From positions 1,828,501-1,892,500 of the forward strand of contig JALIGW010000022.1 of assembly GCA_023053685.1 (NCBI GenBank): 64,000 nucleotides of DNA. The letters are read 5' to 3'. The DNA comes from Diadophis punctatus similis. Taxonomy: Eukaryota > Chordata > Lepidosauria > Squamata > Dipsadidae. Positions 12,080-23,260 of the stretch are shown one piece after another. Below the pieces are notes generated by a model, which worked only from the letters and a program-made list of their open reading frames with translations, was not told the origin of the DNA and made no database searches. The position numbers and the translations under genes were made by a program. Each line of letters opens with the position of its first letter. Positions within the stretch are counted from its first letter, which is position 1.

Positions 12080-12412
12080 GCCTGTTTCAGAGACGATACC
12101 CTCTTGCTTTCCCGCGTGGACACTTCGCGCTCCCCACGCTTCGTCTCGCCTCAGCAAGACCCCCCCACAAAAAACTGGTCCATCCGGCGCATGCGCAGTG
12201 GGGGGAAAACCCACGCGTGTGGTTTTTGTTTTGACCCACTGGGCTCGCCGTCGCCATTGCCGCAGTGACCGCCAAGGTAAGCCCAACCCTCTCCTGCTCC
12301 ACGTTGCCTTGACGCATGCGCGCCCTCTGTTTAACCCGGAAACGGAAAGTTTCCTACCTCACCGCGCCGGAGTCGTATCTCAAGCGAGCAGCGGATCCAT
12401 CGCAGCGGCATC
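12080..12412 (+). promoter_or_regulatory. SNRPD2 promoter with two NRF1 sites
   Basis: A CpG-rich region directly upstream of the SNRPD2 start exon. It holds a perfect NRF1 site GCGCATGCGCA at 12,187-12,197 and a second near-perfect one, CGCATGCGCG, at 12,313-12,322. These are typical of housekeeping RNA-processing genes. A splice donor-like CCAAG-GTAAGC at 12,276/12,277 suggests an alternative 5' untranslated exon. Confidence 0.65.
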
Positions 12413-14998
12413 ATGTGAGGAAGGCGGGAGGGAGATTAGGGATGCGGGACGGACGGAGTTGTCTCTTTCTGTGTGTGTGTGTGTGTGTGCGTGTGCGGTT
12501 TTGTGTGTAAAATATGTATAGAAGCTTCTTCTGGGCCTTACCGTAAACCTTGGAATAGGCGCCCCTCTCGAAAGGACGCTCTTCTGGAGTAGCCGCCCGG
12601 GGGTGGGGTGGGGGGGAAGGGAAGGAGCCCTTCTTCTCGCTTTATGGTCTGCGGTTCTCCTCCCGCCCCCCAATAGATACAATGAGTTTGTATCTTGAAA
12701 CTACAGAGCAGGAACTCTCTAAGTAGGCGAATAGTAGTAATCACTTTCTATTGTATTCTGAATGACAGGTATTAATATTTGTAGTCTGGTGATTTATACA
12801 CGTAGCATCTTGATGGTAATTGTTCTAAATTAGTGCAGAATAGAAAGCGCTGCTTTTCTGTTGCAGAATTACTGGGAGAGATGAATACCAGACTTTGCCA
12901 ATCGTTCCCCCTTAGTTATCTTCTGCATTCCCCCCCCCCAATAATCTGTTTAAAAATAGATTTGTTTAAAAGAAATGATTTGTTAAAAAGAAATAATTGA
13001 TTCGTTAAAAGGAAATATAGAATAGAATAGAATAGAATTCTTTATTGGCCAAGTGTGATTGGACACACAAGGAATTTGTCTTTGGTGCGTATGCTCTCAG
13101 TGTACATAAAAGAAAAGATACATTTGTCAAGAATGGTTGTCATAGGGTTCAAGTAAGCAATCAGGAAACAATCAATATGAATGCTACTAAGAGAGCTAAT
13201 AGTGCTACTAAGAGAGCTTATTTTCATCCAATTAAAGGTTTAGGACATAACCCCAAAATCTAACATTATGTATTTATTTTCCTTTCTTTTTTTCTTTTTT
13301 AGGAGCCTTTTAAACAAGCCCAAAAGTGAGATGACCCCCGAAGAACTGCAAAAGCGGGAAGAGGAGGAATTCAACACAGGGCCTCTGTCGGTGCTCACAC
13401 AATCCGTTAAAAATAACACCCAGGTGCTGATCAATTGTCGCAATAACAAGAAGCTTCTGGGACGTGTCAAGGCCTTTGATAGGTAGGCTCTCACCTGGGC
13501 ATGCCTCCAATCCGTCAATTCTGTAGTGTTCTTGTTTGTTTAAGGTGGGGGGGATCAAACTCAAGGCCCGGGGGCCAGATCCGGCCCATTGGGTGCTTAG
13601 ATCTGGCTCACGGGCCCACCCTGGAAACAGGGAAGGACCAGCTGCTGTGCCTCTGGCAATAAAAATGGAGCACAGGAGGGCCATGCGTGGCCCACCCGAG
13701 CTCCATTTACAGCCGCGACGGCCTCCTGCAGCCCTCTGCCAATAAAAATGGAGTTTGGGGAGGCTGCACATGGCCTGCCCGGTCCCCGTTTTCGGCCATG
13801 ACAGCCTCCTGCAGCCCTCTGCCAGCAAAAATGGAGCCGGGCCGGGCCGCGCACGACCTCCCTGAGCTTCGTTTTTACTGGTAAGAGGGCTGCAGGAGGC
13901 TGTTGCAGTCAAAAATGGAGCCTTGATGAGTGACGTTGAGGTGGCCCTGTTGCTCTGCCCCCCAGGCACACCTCCCGGCCCCTGACGTCAAACACAACCC
14001 TGATGTGGCCCTCAATGAAATTGAATATAAGACCCCTGGTTTAAGGTTTCTTATTCAGAATGAATACATGGGATCCTCAACTTACAATCATTTGTTTAAT
14101 GATGTTCGAAGTTACAATGGCATAATTTCAGTGAAAAAGGGACAGTGCTGTTTTTCACACGATCATTGCAGCATCCCCGTGGTCACGTAATCAAGAATTT
14201 GGGTGTTTGGCAACTGGCATGTACTTACGGCAGTTGCACTGCCCCAGGGTCATGTGATCACCAATTGTAACCTAACCTTCCCAGTTGACTTCCGACAAGC
14301 CAAGTCAATGGAGGAAGCCAGATTCGCTTAGCAACAACGTGATTCATTCAACAACTACAGTGATTCACTTAACTGTGGCAAAAGAGATTATAAAATGGGA
14401 GCTTAGCAATGGAAATTTTGGGCTCAGTTGTTGGTCGTAAGTCGAGGACTATCTCTATGCGGCTATGGGGTTCCCGACAAGTAAAGATGCTTTGATCCAG
14501 CATAGACGGTACACAACTCTCAATGGCTCCTTAAAGAACAGGTGCTTTTCCTGGGCTTGGATGGGATTCCTATGGACTGCAATAATGTGTCTATCATGAA
14601 TTCCCAGGAAAAGCTCATAACTCCTTTTAAGTAGCTGCCAGCAGGTAGAATAAGCACCTTGCACAGCAGATTGAAAGTTCCATTTCAGATCAGAATATTT
14701 TTCAGCCTTGAATTCTGTGGGGATCTACCTCTCTCAGAACTTCCTCCAGGGTTGTTGGGGATTTGCCAGCAGCCGCTCAGGGAATCTCGTCTCTGCGTAA
14801 CGCCAGGCATTTTCTCCCACCAGGCACTGCAACATGGTATTAGAGAACGTCAAGGAGATGTGGACCGAGGTGCCCAAGAGTGGGAAAGGCAAGAAGAAGT
14901 CCAAGCCGGTCAACAAAGACCGTTACATCTCAAAGATGTTCCTGAGGGGAGATTCGGTGATTGTAGTGCTGAGGAATCCCCTTATTGCTGGCAAGTAA
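12413..14998 (+). CDS. SNRPD2: Small nuclear ribonucleoprotein Sm D2
   Basis: A core Sm protein of the U1, U2, U4 and U5 snRNPs; in the family it pairs with SmD1 in the heptameric Sm ring. Coding segments are 12,413-12,414 (only the AT of the start codon), 13,303-13,482 and 14,824-14,998. The total of 357 nt gives 118 residues, the usual vertebrate length. The start [10 protein letters not shown], the Sm-fold segment [20 protein letters not shown], the basic loop GKGKKKSKP and the C-terminal [11 protein letters not shown] are all present and look essentially unchanged from mammals. All junctions are GT-AG. The ATG is divided by intron 1 (AT|G). Intron 1 holds a snake1-type LINE tail and intron 2 holds a hAT-like element and a Tigger-like MITE. 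A poly(A) signal lies at 15,214. Confidence 0.97.
13015..13160 (-). mobile_element. snake1-type CR1/L3 LINE tail with short AATAG array
   Basis: A short run of AGAATAGAAT units leads into TTCTTTATTGGCCAAGTGTG and then GGACACACAAGGAATTTGTC, identical in layout to the copy at 61,411. It lies in SNRPD2 intron 1. The family name is from knowledge of snake genomes. Confidence 0.7.
13545..14040. mobile_element. Non-autonomous hAT-like element with internal repeats
   Basis: Starts near GGGGGGATCAAACTCAAGGCC and ends near GACCCCTGG, with degraded inverted termini. The GC-rich interior repeats a unit containing GCAGCCCTCTGCCA and AAAAATGGAG several times. It lies in SNRPD2 intron 2. No target duplication was confirmed. 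Confidence 0.5.
14067..14456. repeat. Tigger-like MITE
   Basis: Left end GGATCCTCAACTTACAATC and right end GTCGTAAGTCGAGGACTATC, with the family interior. It lies in SNRPD2 intron 2. Confidence 0.75.
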
Positions 14999-15213
14999 AC
15001 AGCCCGAGGTGGCTCACGAGCCTGGCAATGCCAAGATGCCACATTTAGGATCCTTCTCAAAAGACTGGAATCTTTTGGCTTTAGTTTTAAGGCAACGATA
15101 CTGATGTTTCTGATGTGACAAGCGTGCAATTCTGTGATGTGCTGACAGATGAAATTCCCTCGTCACTTCAGTATGTTCCGGCATGTGAGGTTTTGATTTT
15201 TCCTTTTTTTTAT

Positions 15214-15219
15214 AATAAA
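15214..15219 (+). terminator. SNRPD2 polyadenylation signal
   Basis: An AATAAA hexamer 216 bp after the SNRPD2 stop codon, followed by T/GT-rich sequence, as expected for a short 3' untranslated region. Confidence 0.7.
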
Positions 15220-15299
15220 CATTTTGTTGAATTTGTTGGATTGCTTTTGTTTTTTGGCTGGTGCAGGCGCTTCTGCCCAGTATTTCATGATGTTGGAGA

Positions 15300-16950
15300 G
15301 AGTTATATTTATGAATAACTTGAGTTTCTCCCGTCTGACGTTGTTCGATGGTTAGATGTTAGATAAAACTTGTTTGCACTTGGAGACAATACAATTTTAT
15401 CACATTTCTGACAGGGCAAATCTTTTGGCCTTCTTTCCTCATATCTTCACCTCTTGGTTAGGCAGTATAATTTAAAGGTTCTTGGATGAAACCAAATGAA
15501 GAGTATTTTTGCAACCAGATGTCTCTTGCTGAGTGGAACAGTTTTTTTTCCTGTCCAGAGGTTTGAGAGTGGTCAAGCATGCCTACATGTGTTTCGATTC
15601 AAAGAAAAGAAGTATTTTTAATCCTGTGAATGCCCTCTTCTTGCCTCCTTAAAATGTATGATTTCTTAAAATACCTCTGGTAAGGAAAGGATATTTGGGG
15701 ATCTACCATATTTTCTAATTCCAGCATTTCCCATTAAATACCATCACACCCCTGATCAAACCCCAACACCAACAGTAAAAAAACCTATCCTAATCCTGAC
15801 CCCAGATCTCTAGCTTTAAGGGCTGAAAGTGGTGAGGCAAGAAATAGTCTAAAATGGAATAATTAGGTAAATACCAAGCGGATTTGTCTAATTCTCAAGG
15901 GGAAATGGTAAAAATCAATTCACTCAAAAGGCCAAGGATTTAAACCCTGGGCTCACACCCATACACATAGTTCGATTGCTACGTACCTTCTGCAATACAG
16001 AGATTTAATACGTGACTTCTTGTTTGCAATAAAGCAACTGATCTCAGTTTTTGATTCTGTAAGCAAGTACGTGCTTTATAGGCTTGAGTGTCTGGAGAAC
16101 AGAGATTTATTATGTCTGGTATGATGTCTGATATCACAGTATCATAAATTTAACACAAAATGATAACTCGTTAATTTAATCCTAACAGTCTCAAAAGTCA
16201 ATTGGAGTTGGGTGGCATTAAAAAATAAAACTAACGTAAATTGAAAACCATAAAAGATTTAAGATTTGACACGTTATAGAATTCAATATTTGTAGCCAAA
16301 TTGAAGGTTAAAGCTTTTCTTCAGTATGAATTTGTGTGTAAGAGAAAAAAGTGATTTATATTAGAATTCCTCAAGGTCCTGCAATTCCCTGGGTTTTTTT
16401 TCCCCTACTTTCTTTTCCAACGGTGGGTTGTCTGTTCTGCCATTAGCACCTTCTCCATTCAACAGGAGAAGGTTAGCATGAGCTCACTCCTTAGGCCCAG
16501 GGGTCATTCTCTTATTCCACTCAAGCTCAGTGCAATTTTCATTCTCCCCAGCCTCTGAGACCGTCTCCGTATTGCTTTGATAGCGAATCTTTTTATCACT
16601 TCATGCATCTTTTGGTTAGGTCTTTTGAAACATCACCATTAGATAAAGACACATTTATTTAAAATATCAATTATCTCCCAGAGAACATTCAGCTGAATAC
16701 ATTGAGCAAAATCCCATGGTCCCATGGGGAGAAGTTCCGTATGGGGACAGATGGCTTTTTCAGAAGGGTCTTGGCAGGACTACGGTTGAGGTGCCCTACA
16801 ATCTTTGCATCACACATGGGGGAATGAAGATAGAAATATGGAAAAGTACTTCCACCCTGCATTTCTGGAAGTGACACAAATTGTTGTCTTTACTTTGCAC
16901 AATGATGAGATCAGTAGCAGGGTTTGCCATGTACTCAGTGGTAGATTTAC
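15300..16950. other. Intergenic, no gene recognised
   Basis: AT-rich sequence without supported exons. TTTATT at about 16,654 (AATAAA on the minus strand) could be the polyadenylation signal of the minus-strand receptor gene at 17.4-18.5 kb. Confidence 0.35.
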
Positions 16951-17067
16951 AGGGGTCTCCAACCTTGGCAACTTTAAGACTTGTGGACTTCAGCTCCCAG
17001 AATTCCTCAGCCAGCCTTGAGGAATTAGTCCACCAGTCTTAAAAGTGGCCAAGGTTGGACACCCCTG
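16950..17067. mobile_element. Palindromic hAT MITE, diverged
   Basis: Starts CAGGGGTCTCCAACCTTGG and ends CCAAGGTTGGACACCCCTG. The arms carry ACTTCAGCTCCCAGAATTCC. No exact target duplication was seen. Confidence 0.7.
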
Positions 17068-17413
17068 TCTTAGAACATGTCCTTACTCAGCACCTGCTCA
17101 GTAAATACAACTCATCAACAGCTACCCGATCCAGAAAGCAAATGTTTAGTTTTCCAAGAAGTCTATACTTAGTTCTGGGGAAGTGGGTCCAGTGTAGCGT
17201 TCTTGGTATAATTTTGAAAAATAATTAGGCAGTGAGCTGTAAGTTGGTCATTGGCTGATGCTCAGGGTTTTCCTTCACAGCTACTACACAGCAAAAATAA
17301 TATTTTCAGGTCTTCCTGCCCCCTCTTGTGGAGAGATGATTAATGGCTCTGATGTTTTCTTTCCAATTTGAAGAATGGTTTGACAGTTCCACCCAAACGC
17401 CAGATTTTTAAGT

Positions 17414-18463
17414 TCACTTGCCTGGCAGGAAAGTGTTATGAAGTGGCGGCACTTCTAAAATGTTGGTGGGCATCTTCCCAGATGCGGAGAGTGGGCCGGA
17501 GCCGCAGATGCAGAGGAAGGTGTTTTTGAGGGCGTCTCTGAAGGATCGCACGCGGAAGACGTAAACCACCGGGTTGATGGCAGAGTTGGCGTGGGAGAGG
17601 ATGATGGTGACCAGGGTCAGCTGACTGGGGATGCAACAGGTGGGGCAGAGGAGCATGACGGTGTTGAGAACGTGAAGTGGCAGCCAGCACAGAATGAAGA
17701 AGAAGAGGATGATGAAGAGCGAAGTGGCCGTCCGCATCTCCTTGCGGGCAATGATTTGGCGTCTCCTCTGAGCGCTGATGTTGACCTCCCCTTCGGCCAC
17801 TTTGCGGATCTGACGCCTGACCTCCAAGAAGATGCGCCCGTACAGCATCAACATGACCATCAAGGGGGCCAACATGCACATCATGAAATTGAAGTAGACC
17901 ATGTAGGCGTTGGTGATGATGCTGTTGAAAAGGCACTCCCTGCTGGGGGGCAGGGGGTTGTGCCAGCCCATCAGAGGCACCAGGCTGGTCAAGATGGACA
18001 GCAGCCAAGAAGCCGCAATCACCAGCAGGGAGTTGCGAGGGCTCAGCAGAGACTGGTACTGGAACGGCTTCAGGATGGAGATGTATCTCTCCACAGCAAT
18101 CGCCAGCAGCCCAAAGATGGAGGCTTGGGTAAACATCAGGAGCAAACAAAGCATCAGGAGACACAGCTGGGGCCTGGACTGGGGCAGCCCCATATCTGTG
18201 AACTGGCCACAGGGGATGACCACCGCCCCGACCAAGAAGTCTGCCACAGCCAGCGAGAGCAGGAAATAGTTGGTGACAGTGGAACGCAACTTCCTGTTCC
18301 GCAAGATGACCGTACAGATGAACAGGTTGCCCGTGATGGATAGCAGAGCAGTCAGGCTGTCGCTCAGCAAATAGGGGATGTGCACAACAGACGGGGAGGT
18401 CATGTTAGCGGTTAGAGGGCACTGATGCAGATTAACAAAGGATGAATTCTCCACGCTTTCCAT
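17414..18463 (-). CDS. Adenosine receptor (A2)-like GPCR, intronless
   Basis: A complete 349-residue seven-helix receptor in one open frame. Family marks: GN in helix 1 (45-46), TNYFLLSLAVAD in helix 2, ERY after helix 3 (125-127), the C101-C177 disulphide pair, MVYFNF in helix 5, CWLPLH in helix 6 (259-264) and NPVVY in helix 7 (297-301). By alignment to memory of A2A, ligand residues T112, F179, H264, N267, S290 and H291 are kept, while the extracellular-loop Glu next to the Phe is Asn (N180). N-glycosylation sites NSS (6) and NMT (20) and tail cysteines CIC (318-320) are visible. Vertebrate adenosine receptor genes normally have an intron after helix 3, and here there is none. It could be a retrogene-derived or lineage-restricted P1-type receptor; G-protein coupling is unknown. 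Confidence 0.85.
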   Translation of the reverse strand: MESVENSSFVNLHQCPLTANMTSPSVVHIPYLLSDSLTALLSITGNLFICTVILRNRKLRSTVTNYFLLSLAVADFLVGAVVIPCGQFTDMGLPQSRPQLCLLMLCLLLMFTQASIFGLLAIAVERYISILKPFQYQSLLSPRNSLLVIAASWLLSILTSLVPLMGWHNPLPPSRECLFNSIITNAYMVYFNFMMCMLAPLMVMLMLYGRIFLEVRRQIRKVAEGEVNISAQRRRQIIARKEMRTATSLFIILFFFILCWLPLHVLNTVMLLCPTCCIPSQLTLVTIILSHANSAINPVVYVFRVRSFRDALKNTFLCICGSGPLSASGKMPTNILEVPPLHNTFLPGK

Positions 18464-18599
18464 GCTTGAGGAAAGGAAAGCTCAGTGAAATGGGGTTGGG
18501 AGAATTCGCCGTTGAGAATTCCATTGGGTTTCTCCGTCAGACTCGCTGGCATTACCCAAGTCTGTGAATCAGAAACATTTAAATCATCCACATGTGTAG

Positions 18600-18975
18600 G
18601 AAGGAAACAAAGGTGCTGTATTTTGGGGTCCTTAGTGCTCTCTGAGCTTGACGGTTTCCTTGTAGACATATTTCATGACCTAACTAGCTAACATCATCAG
18701 TGCTTTAAGGGAGTGGGGTTTATAGAAAGGAGTAAGAGGGAGAGGAGGAGGAGGAGGAGGACTGGGGTTCTTGGTGCTCTCTTGAGCTTATTTTCCTGCA
18801 GAGATTTCATTACCAAACTCAGTAACATCATCAGTGCTAGAAGGGAGTGGGATTTGGGAGGAGGAGGAGGAGGTCCTTGGTGCTTTTTGTTTTCTGAGCT
18901 GGGCTATTTTCTTGCAACCATCTCATTACCAAACTGCTTAACATCATCAGTGCTAGCCCACAGTCCAACCCTGAG
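18600..18975. repeat. Three tandem copies of a ~110-bp repeat
   Basis: Three diverged direct copies each contain CTTGGTGCTCTCTTGAGC-like sequence, a TTTCATTACCAAACT-like word and ACATCATCAGTGCTA. A single related copy lies near 53,590-53,690. The repeat family is not identified. Confidence 0.65.
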
Positions 18976-18999
18976 CTACAAATATTCTCTTCTATCAGA

Positions 19000-20930
19000 A
19001 AGTGACATACGTTGCAACATTTAGTCTTGTGAAAGCAAGAGCTTTAGAATAGCACCCTCGAGTTTGGAAAGCAAATGCTCATTGCCAAGAAGCGACAAGG
19101 GAAATGATTCCTTTGGAAGACCCCAATCAAAGCTGGTATCTGACTTACCTACAGATCCCTGCTGTCATCTCCCAACACACAGGGATGTCATCGAAAGCAA
19201 GAAAAGACGCCTGCAGCCTTCTAAAATCACCTCTGGAGCAATCAGAAACATCTAGTCCAACCCCGGCTCATTTCTTCCTCTGCTGCTTCTGCCTTCTGGT
19301 GTTTATAAAAATGAGATCTGATAAGTCGCAGTCGGCATACAAAAGCTGCTGCATTTTGCACAGAAAGGGATAAAGCAGGACCAGGCAGCCAAGAGAAGGT
19401 CTGCCTTGCTGCAGCTGGAAAAGAGATTGGAAAAAAAGAACAACAGGAACAACAACAACAACAGGTGCATTTTAGATTCTCTGTGATGAGACATGTAGCA
19501 AAGTTGCCATCATATTGCAGAGTTGCAGCCCTGAAATGGGGATGCGGACGGACGGAAGCAATAAAGCAGGATTTGCTTCTGCTATCTCAGAAACCACTGA
19601 TTTTCTCAGCCTCTGGGCTGCTGTGAAAGAGCCACATGGTTCACACAAACATTCCCTACAAAGAGACTCAATTCAAGGTAAACATCATGTACCCTTGCTT
19701 TGTTTTGCTTGTGGTGTTTGCATTAAAGATATAGGAACAGAGTGGGGGGGGGGAGAAACACCACAAATTGCATTATCCCAGAATTCTGAAGAATGTGTTT
19801 ATTCTCCACTTTGGAAAAGTCAGCAAATAGGTATCTCTTAAAAAGTTTTTTTTAATTATTTTTACATCAAGGAAGCCTATATATACACACATTTTTTTTA
19901 TCTGCGGAGAAAGAAAGCAAAGGCACCGTAAAAGCTTTTATCGAATGGAACAGTTCATTAAACCCGTTAAACTGCTCAGATGCTGAAAGAAACCAAGCAC
20001 AGCTGTGAATACAGCCTGGATAAATAAATATACAATCCCGAGCAGCAGAATGCAAGCATAATCTAGGAATATCAACTTGGTTGAAAACGTCACTCATTAC
20101 AGGCTAGTTTTCCTATCTGCAAAACAGCTAGCTTTTTATATGTGGGCGAAATTTCAGATTGATTTTTGTTTGTTTTGCGTTCAACTGTTCCATGAAAACC
20201 ACAATTGCCTTGGAGAGCTAAATCAATATTGTTTGAATAAACATTCATTATTTGGGGGCAGAAAGAAGGGATTTTAAAGAAAATGAAAGGGTGAGAAGAA
20301 AGCAATCTCCTTTTGGGCGGGTCGTTTTTCTCAAGAGTTGTGTTATTTATATTATTTTCCCTAAATTTTAGTTCAAAGATTATCAAATTTGTCAATTATC
20401 TCATGGTTCAAGGTAGTATTAAAAATATCTACTTTGGAAAACCTTTTAGTTTCCCCTCCCCCTGCAGTGTTTCGATTATGCATTGTTTCCTATCATTTCT
20501 TGGCTAGATCCTTTTACTGGCATTATAACACCAATTATGTATAACTTGTGAGGGTTATTTTCCCTCTCAAAGGTAAATAAAAATGTAAATGGAGTATTTT
20601 TTTTAAACAGTGGAGCCTAATGGGCTAGAAAAGTTAAGAACTGCAAAGATCTTTTAGCAGACCAGCTTTGGCAAATGCATTAAATATGACTTTCACTGAG
20701 CATATACATGATTTGCATGTGAGGTTGGGATGCATTTGTGTAAATATATCTCACAATTTATTTGTGGATAAATTAACGGGTGGGTACCATAGTTATCCTT
20801 CTGAAATATAATATATAAATTAGCGCTTCAAATGGCATGGCTGGGGCATTCTGGGAGCTGAAGTCTATACATCTTCAAATTGAGAAGTTTGAGGAACGCT
20901 GCTTTATGAATTAAAAACGACGGAGGAGCG
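19000..20930. other. Intergenic, no gene recognised
   Basis: AT-rich sequence without supported exons. An old half-palindrome fragment of the hAT MITE family (CATTCTGGGAGCTGAAGTC) lies near 20,845. Confidence 0.35.
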
Positions 20931-20979
20931 AGGCAGGTCTACAGCCATTCCTCAAAGAGAAGCATCACCCACCCACCAT

Positions 20980-21400
20980 CCCATCTCACACAAAAAAAGC
21001 TGTAGGACGCCCAACCCGTGCCTTTTATACTGGCCTCTGTTCCCTCCTTTTGGCGGGAACGAGAGCGGCGCCAGCGGATTGGCCAGCCTCTCTTTCCCTT
21101 AAATTCTCTTTCCCCTCCCCTCGCCTCCGAACCAATCGGTTCCCTCCGCCTGTCCTGTGAGAGAGGATTGCCCCTCCCGCCGCTATGACCTTTCATGGGC
21201 AGGCTCCGCCCCCCCCCCCGCGGACGCCTCTCCCACTCCGGCGCGAGCGAGCGAGCGAGCGCGTCCCTGAATTGCGCGGGCCCCGGTCTGACGCGAGCGC
21301 GCGCCGCTGTGACTGCTGCTTCCCACTCGCCCTTTCCTCCCCCCCAGTGCTCGTGTCCGCCATAAAGGCAGCGAAGGTATCCTGAGGGGATCCTATCAGC
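20980..21400 (+). promoter_or_regulatory. CpG island, likely MEIOSIN promoter with E2F site
   Basis: A GC-rich block with a consensus E2F element (TTTTGGCGGGAAC, 21,048-21,060), inverted and direct CCAAT boxes (GATTGGCC near 21,078, ACCAATCGG near 21,131), GC boxes and a (GCGA)n run near 21,245. The next supported exon downstream on the plus strand is the first MEIOSIN coding exon at 23,261, so a 5' untranslated exon here is inferred. One TGACCT half-site is present near 21,186, but no paired retinoic-acid element was found. Confidence 0.55.
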
Positions 21401-21869
21401 TGCTCGCCTCCCTTCCATGAAGGGTTCCCCCCCATTGCTAGCTTATTAAGATCTGAGGAATGGGGGGTGTCCCCCAATCTTCCTCTATTCCTCTCCTTTT
21501 CTCCTATCCCCCCCCCTCAAAATACACATAAACTGTTATCCTCCCTTTGGCCAAAAACCCTTCTGCATTCTCTTTTTCTAACTCAGGCTAAGCCTGGCTG
21601 GATGATTTGCAGCCCTGGAGAGCCAAACTAGGTTTTTTGGAAGTCATGATGGTCTGGGGGTGCATGGCACTGACCATCGTGGTTTATAAGTCACAAGGGC
21701 GGGTTGGGGTTCAGTTTTGAGTTGGTCAAAAGAGATGAGGGCAGGCTTGAAGTGTGGTGCAAAGGAGATCCCTTGGCTGGATCCCTTGGCTGGATCTGTT
21801 CTTCAGACACACCAGGGGACCAGCTCTCGATGCCCCCATAGAGAGAAATTAGCTATATTCCACCTCATG

Positions 21870-21877
21870 AGCATCCT

Positions 21878-21908
<31 letters not shown>

Positions 21909-22010
21909 TCTCTTTTTCCTCCTCCTCCTCCTGTTCCTTTCCCTTCCTTTCCTTCAATTCTTTCCCCTTCTTTTTCCTTCTCTTTCCTTCTCTTTCCCTT
22001 TCCCCTTTCC
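21870..22010. repeat. (ATC)n microsatellite and pyrimidine tract
   Basis: About eleven ATC units at 21,875-21,906 followed by a long CT-rich tract, probably within the 5' intron of MEIOSIN. Confidence 0.9.
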
Positions 22011-23260
22011 TGCATCTGATCCGGGCATCCATTTGCCATCCCCACCATCTTTTGGCCTCCCTGAGGGGAAGTCTTCCATCAAAATCTGACGAAAATGGTT
22101 CATTTTCAAAATCTGGACTGTTCACATCTTCCTTTCTTTTCTCCTTTGGGAAAGAAAGTTCTACCTCGATGCCACCCCCTTCCCAAATAATCCTTATCTC
22201 TCAGGACTTCCAGAAAGGACCTGGGTTCATTCATTCTCTCTCTCTCAAAAAAAGGATTTTTATGGGGAGCCACGATTGGATGTTATTTCCTTTCTGGCCT
22301 TCAGTTTGTAGCATTCAAGAAAGTTAACCAAAATTTAACTTTTGGATGGGCTCATGACCGCCATTTGATTATTATAGAGTAGCTCCCCAGACAGATCTAT
22401 CTCCCCCCCCTGCCCTCTTACGCTCTCTTCTTAATGTATAACGCAATGTAAATCCTCACTCTCCTGTTGTTTCTGGAGAATCTCTTTTAAGAAGTTTCAC
22501 TGCCATTTTAAATCCCTGAATTCACTGTTCTTTTACCATACTGATGTTTTCCCCCGTTGATTGATTGATTTTCATTATTTATTTAAAACATTTATATAGC
22601 TGGTTTTCTTCTCCATTGTTTTCCACAGTCAGCTCAGGATTCCTAGTTATCTGTCTTATCATGATGGCATTTTATAATTTTTATTCCTTCCATAAGAAAT
22701 GACAATGTCTGTTTCCAATAGAACAGTTGCGATAGCTATTTTCATCTTTCTTAAGTGTTGCTCTCTCTGGTGCCTTGACCAAATCCTGTTTTTTGGAACA
22801 AATCTGTACCACTTGTGATCTCCTCTTTGGAGTGCAGCTCTTATTGGTGTCTGGAATGAGTTTGACAGCTGATGTTGTAGTCTTGAGTTGAGGCCCTTGC
22901 TACAGTAGACATTCGGGGTATGAGTTCTGTAGGCCTGGTTTCCATTTAGCCCATGCAAGAAAATAGAGCATTCTTTTTCCATTTAATTCCAAAATGGAGC
23001 ATACAATTCAGGACACATTTTCTGTATTTTAGGGTTTTCTCCTTGAGGAACTCTTGCCTCCTGATTCCTTTATTTCATTTTATATGCAATTTGCTCTTTC
23101 TACTATAGCAGTTGAAGTCCACACATCTTAATGTTGCCAAGGTTGAAAAACATTGTCTTAAAAGGTTTCCTCTCACACTCTTTTTCACTCTCCCCAACAC
23201 ATTTCTTTTGTTGTGATTTATGATCCAGGACTCAAGAAATTTTCACTTCTCTCGTTACAG

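Noticed and set aside
17591..18343. 250-codon plus-strand frame
   Set aside because: Antisense shadow of the adenosine-receptor-like gene; composition follows the complementary codons.
21180..21200. Retinoic-acid response element near the MEIOSIN promoter
   Set aside because: Only one TGACCT half-site; no second half-site at a 2- or 5-base spacing was seen.
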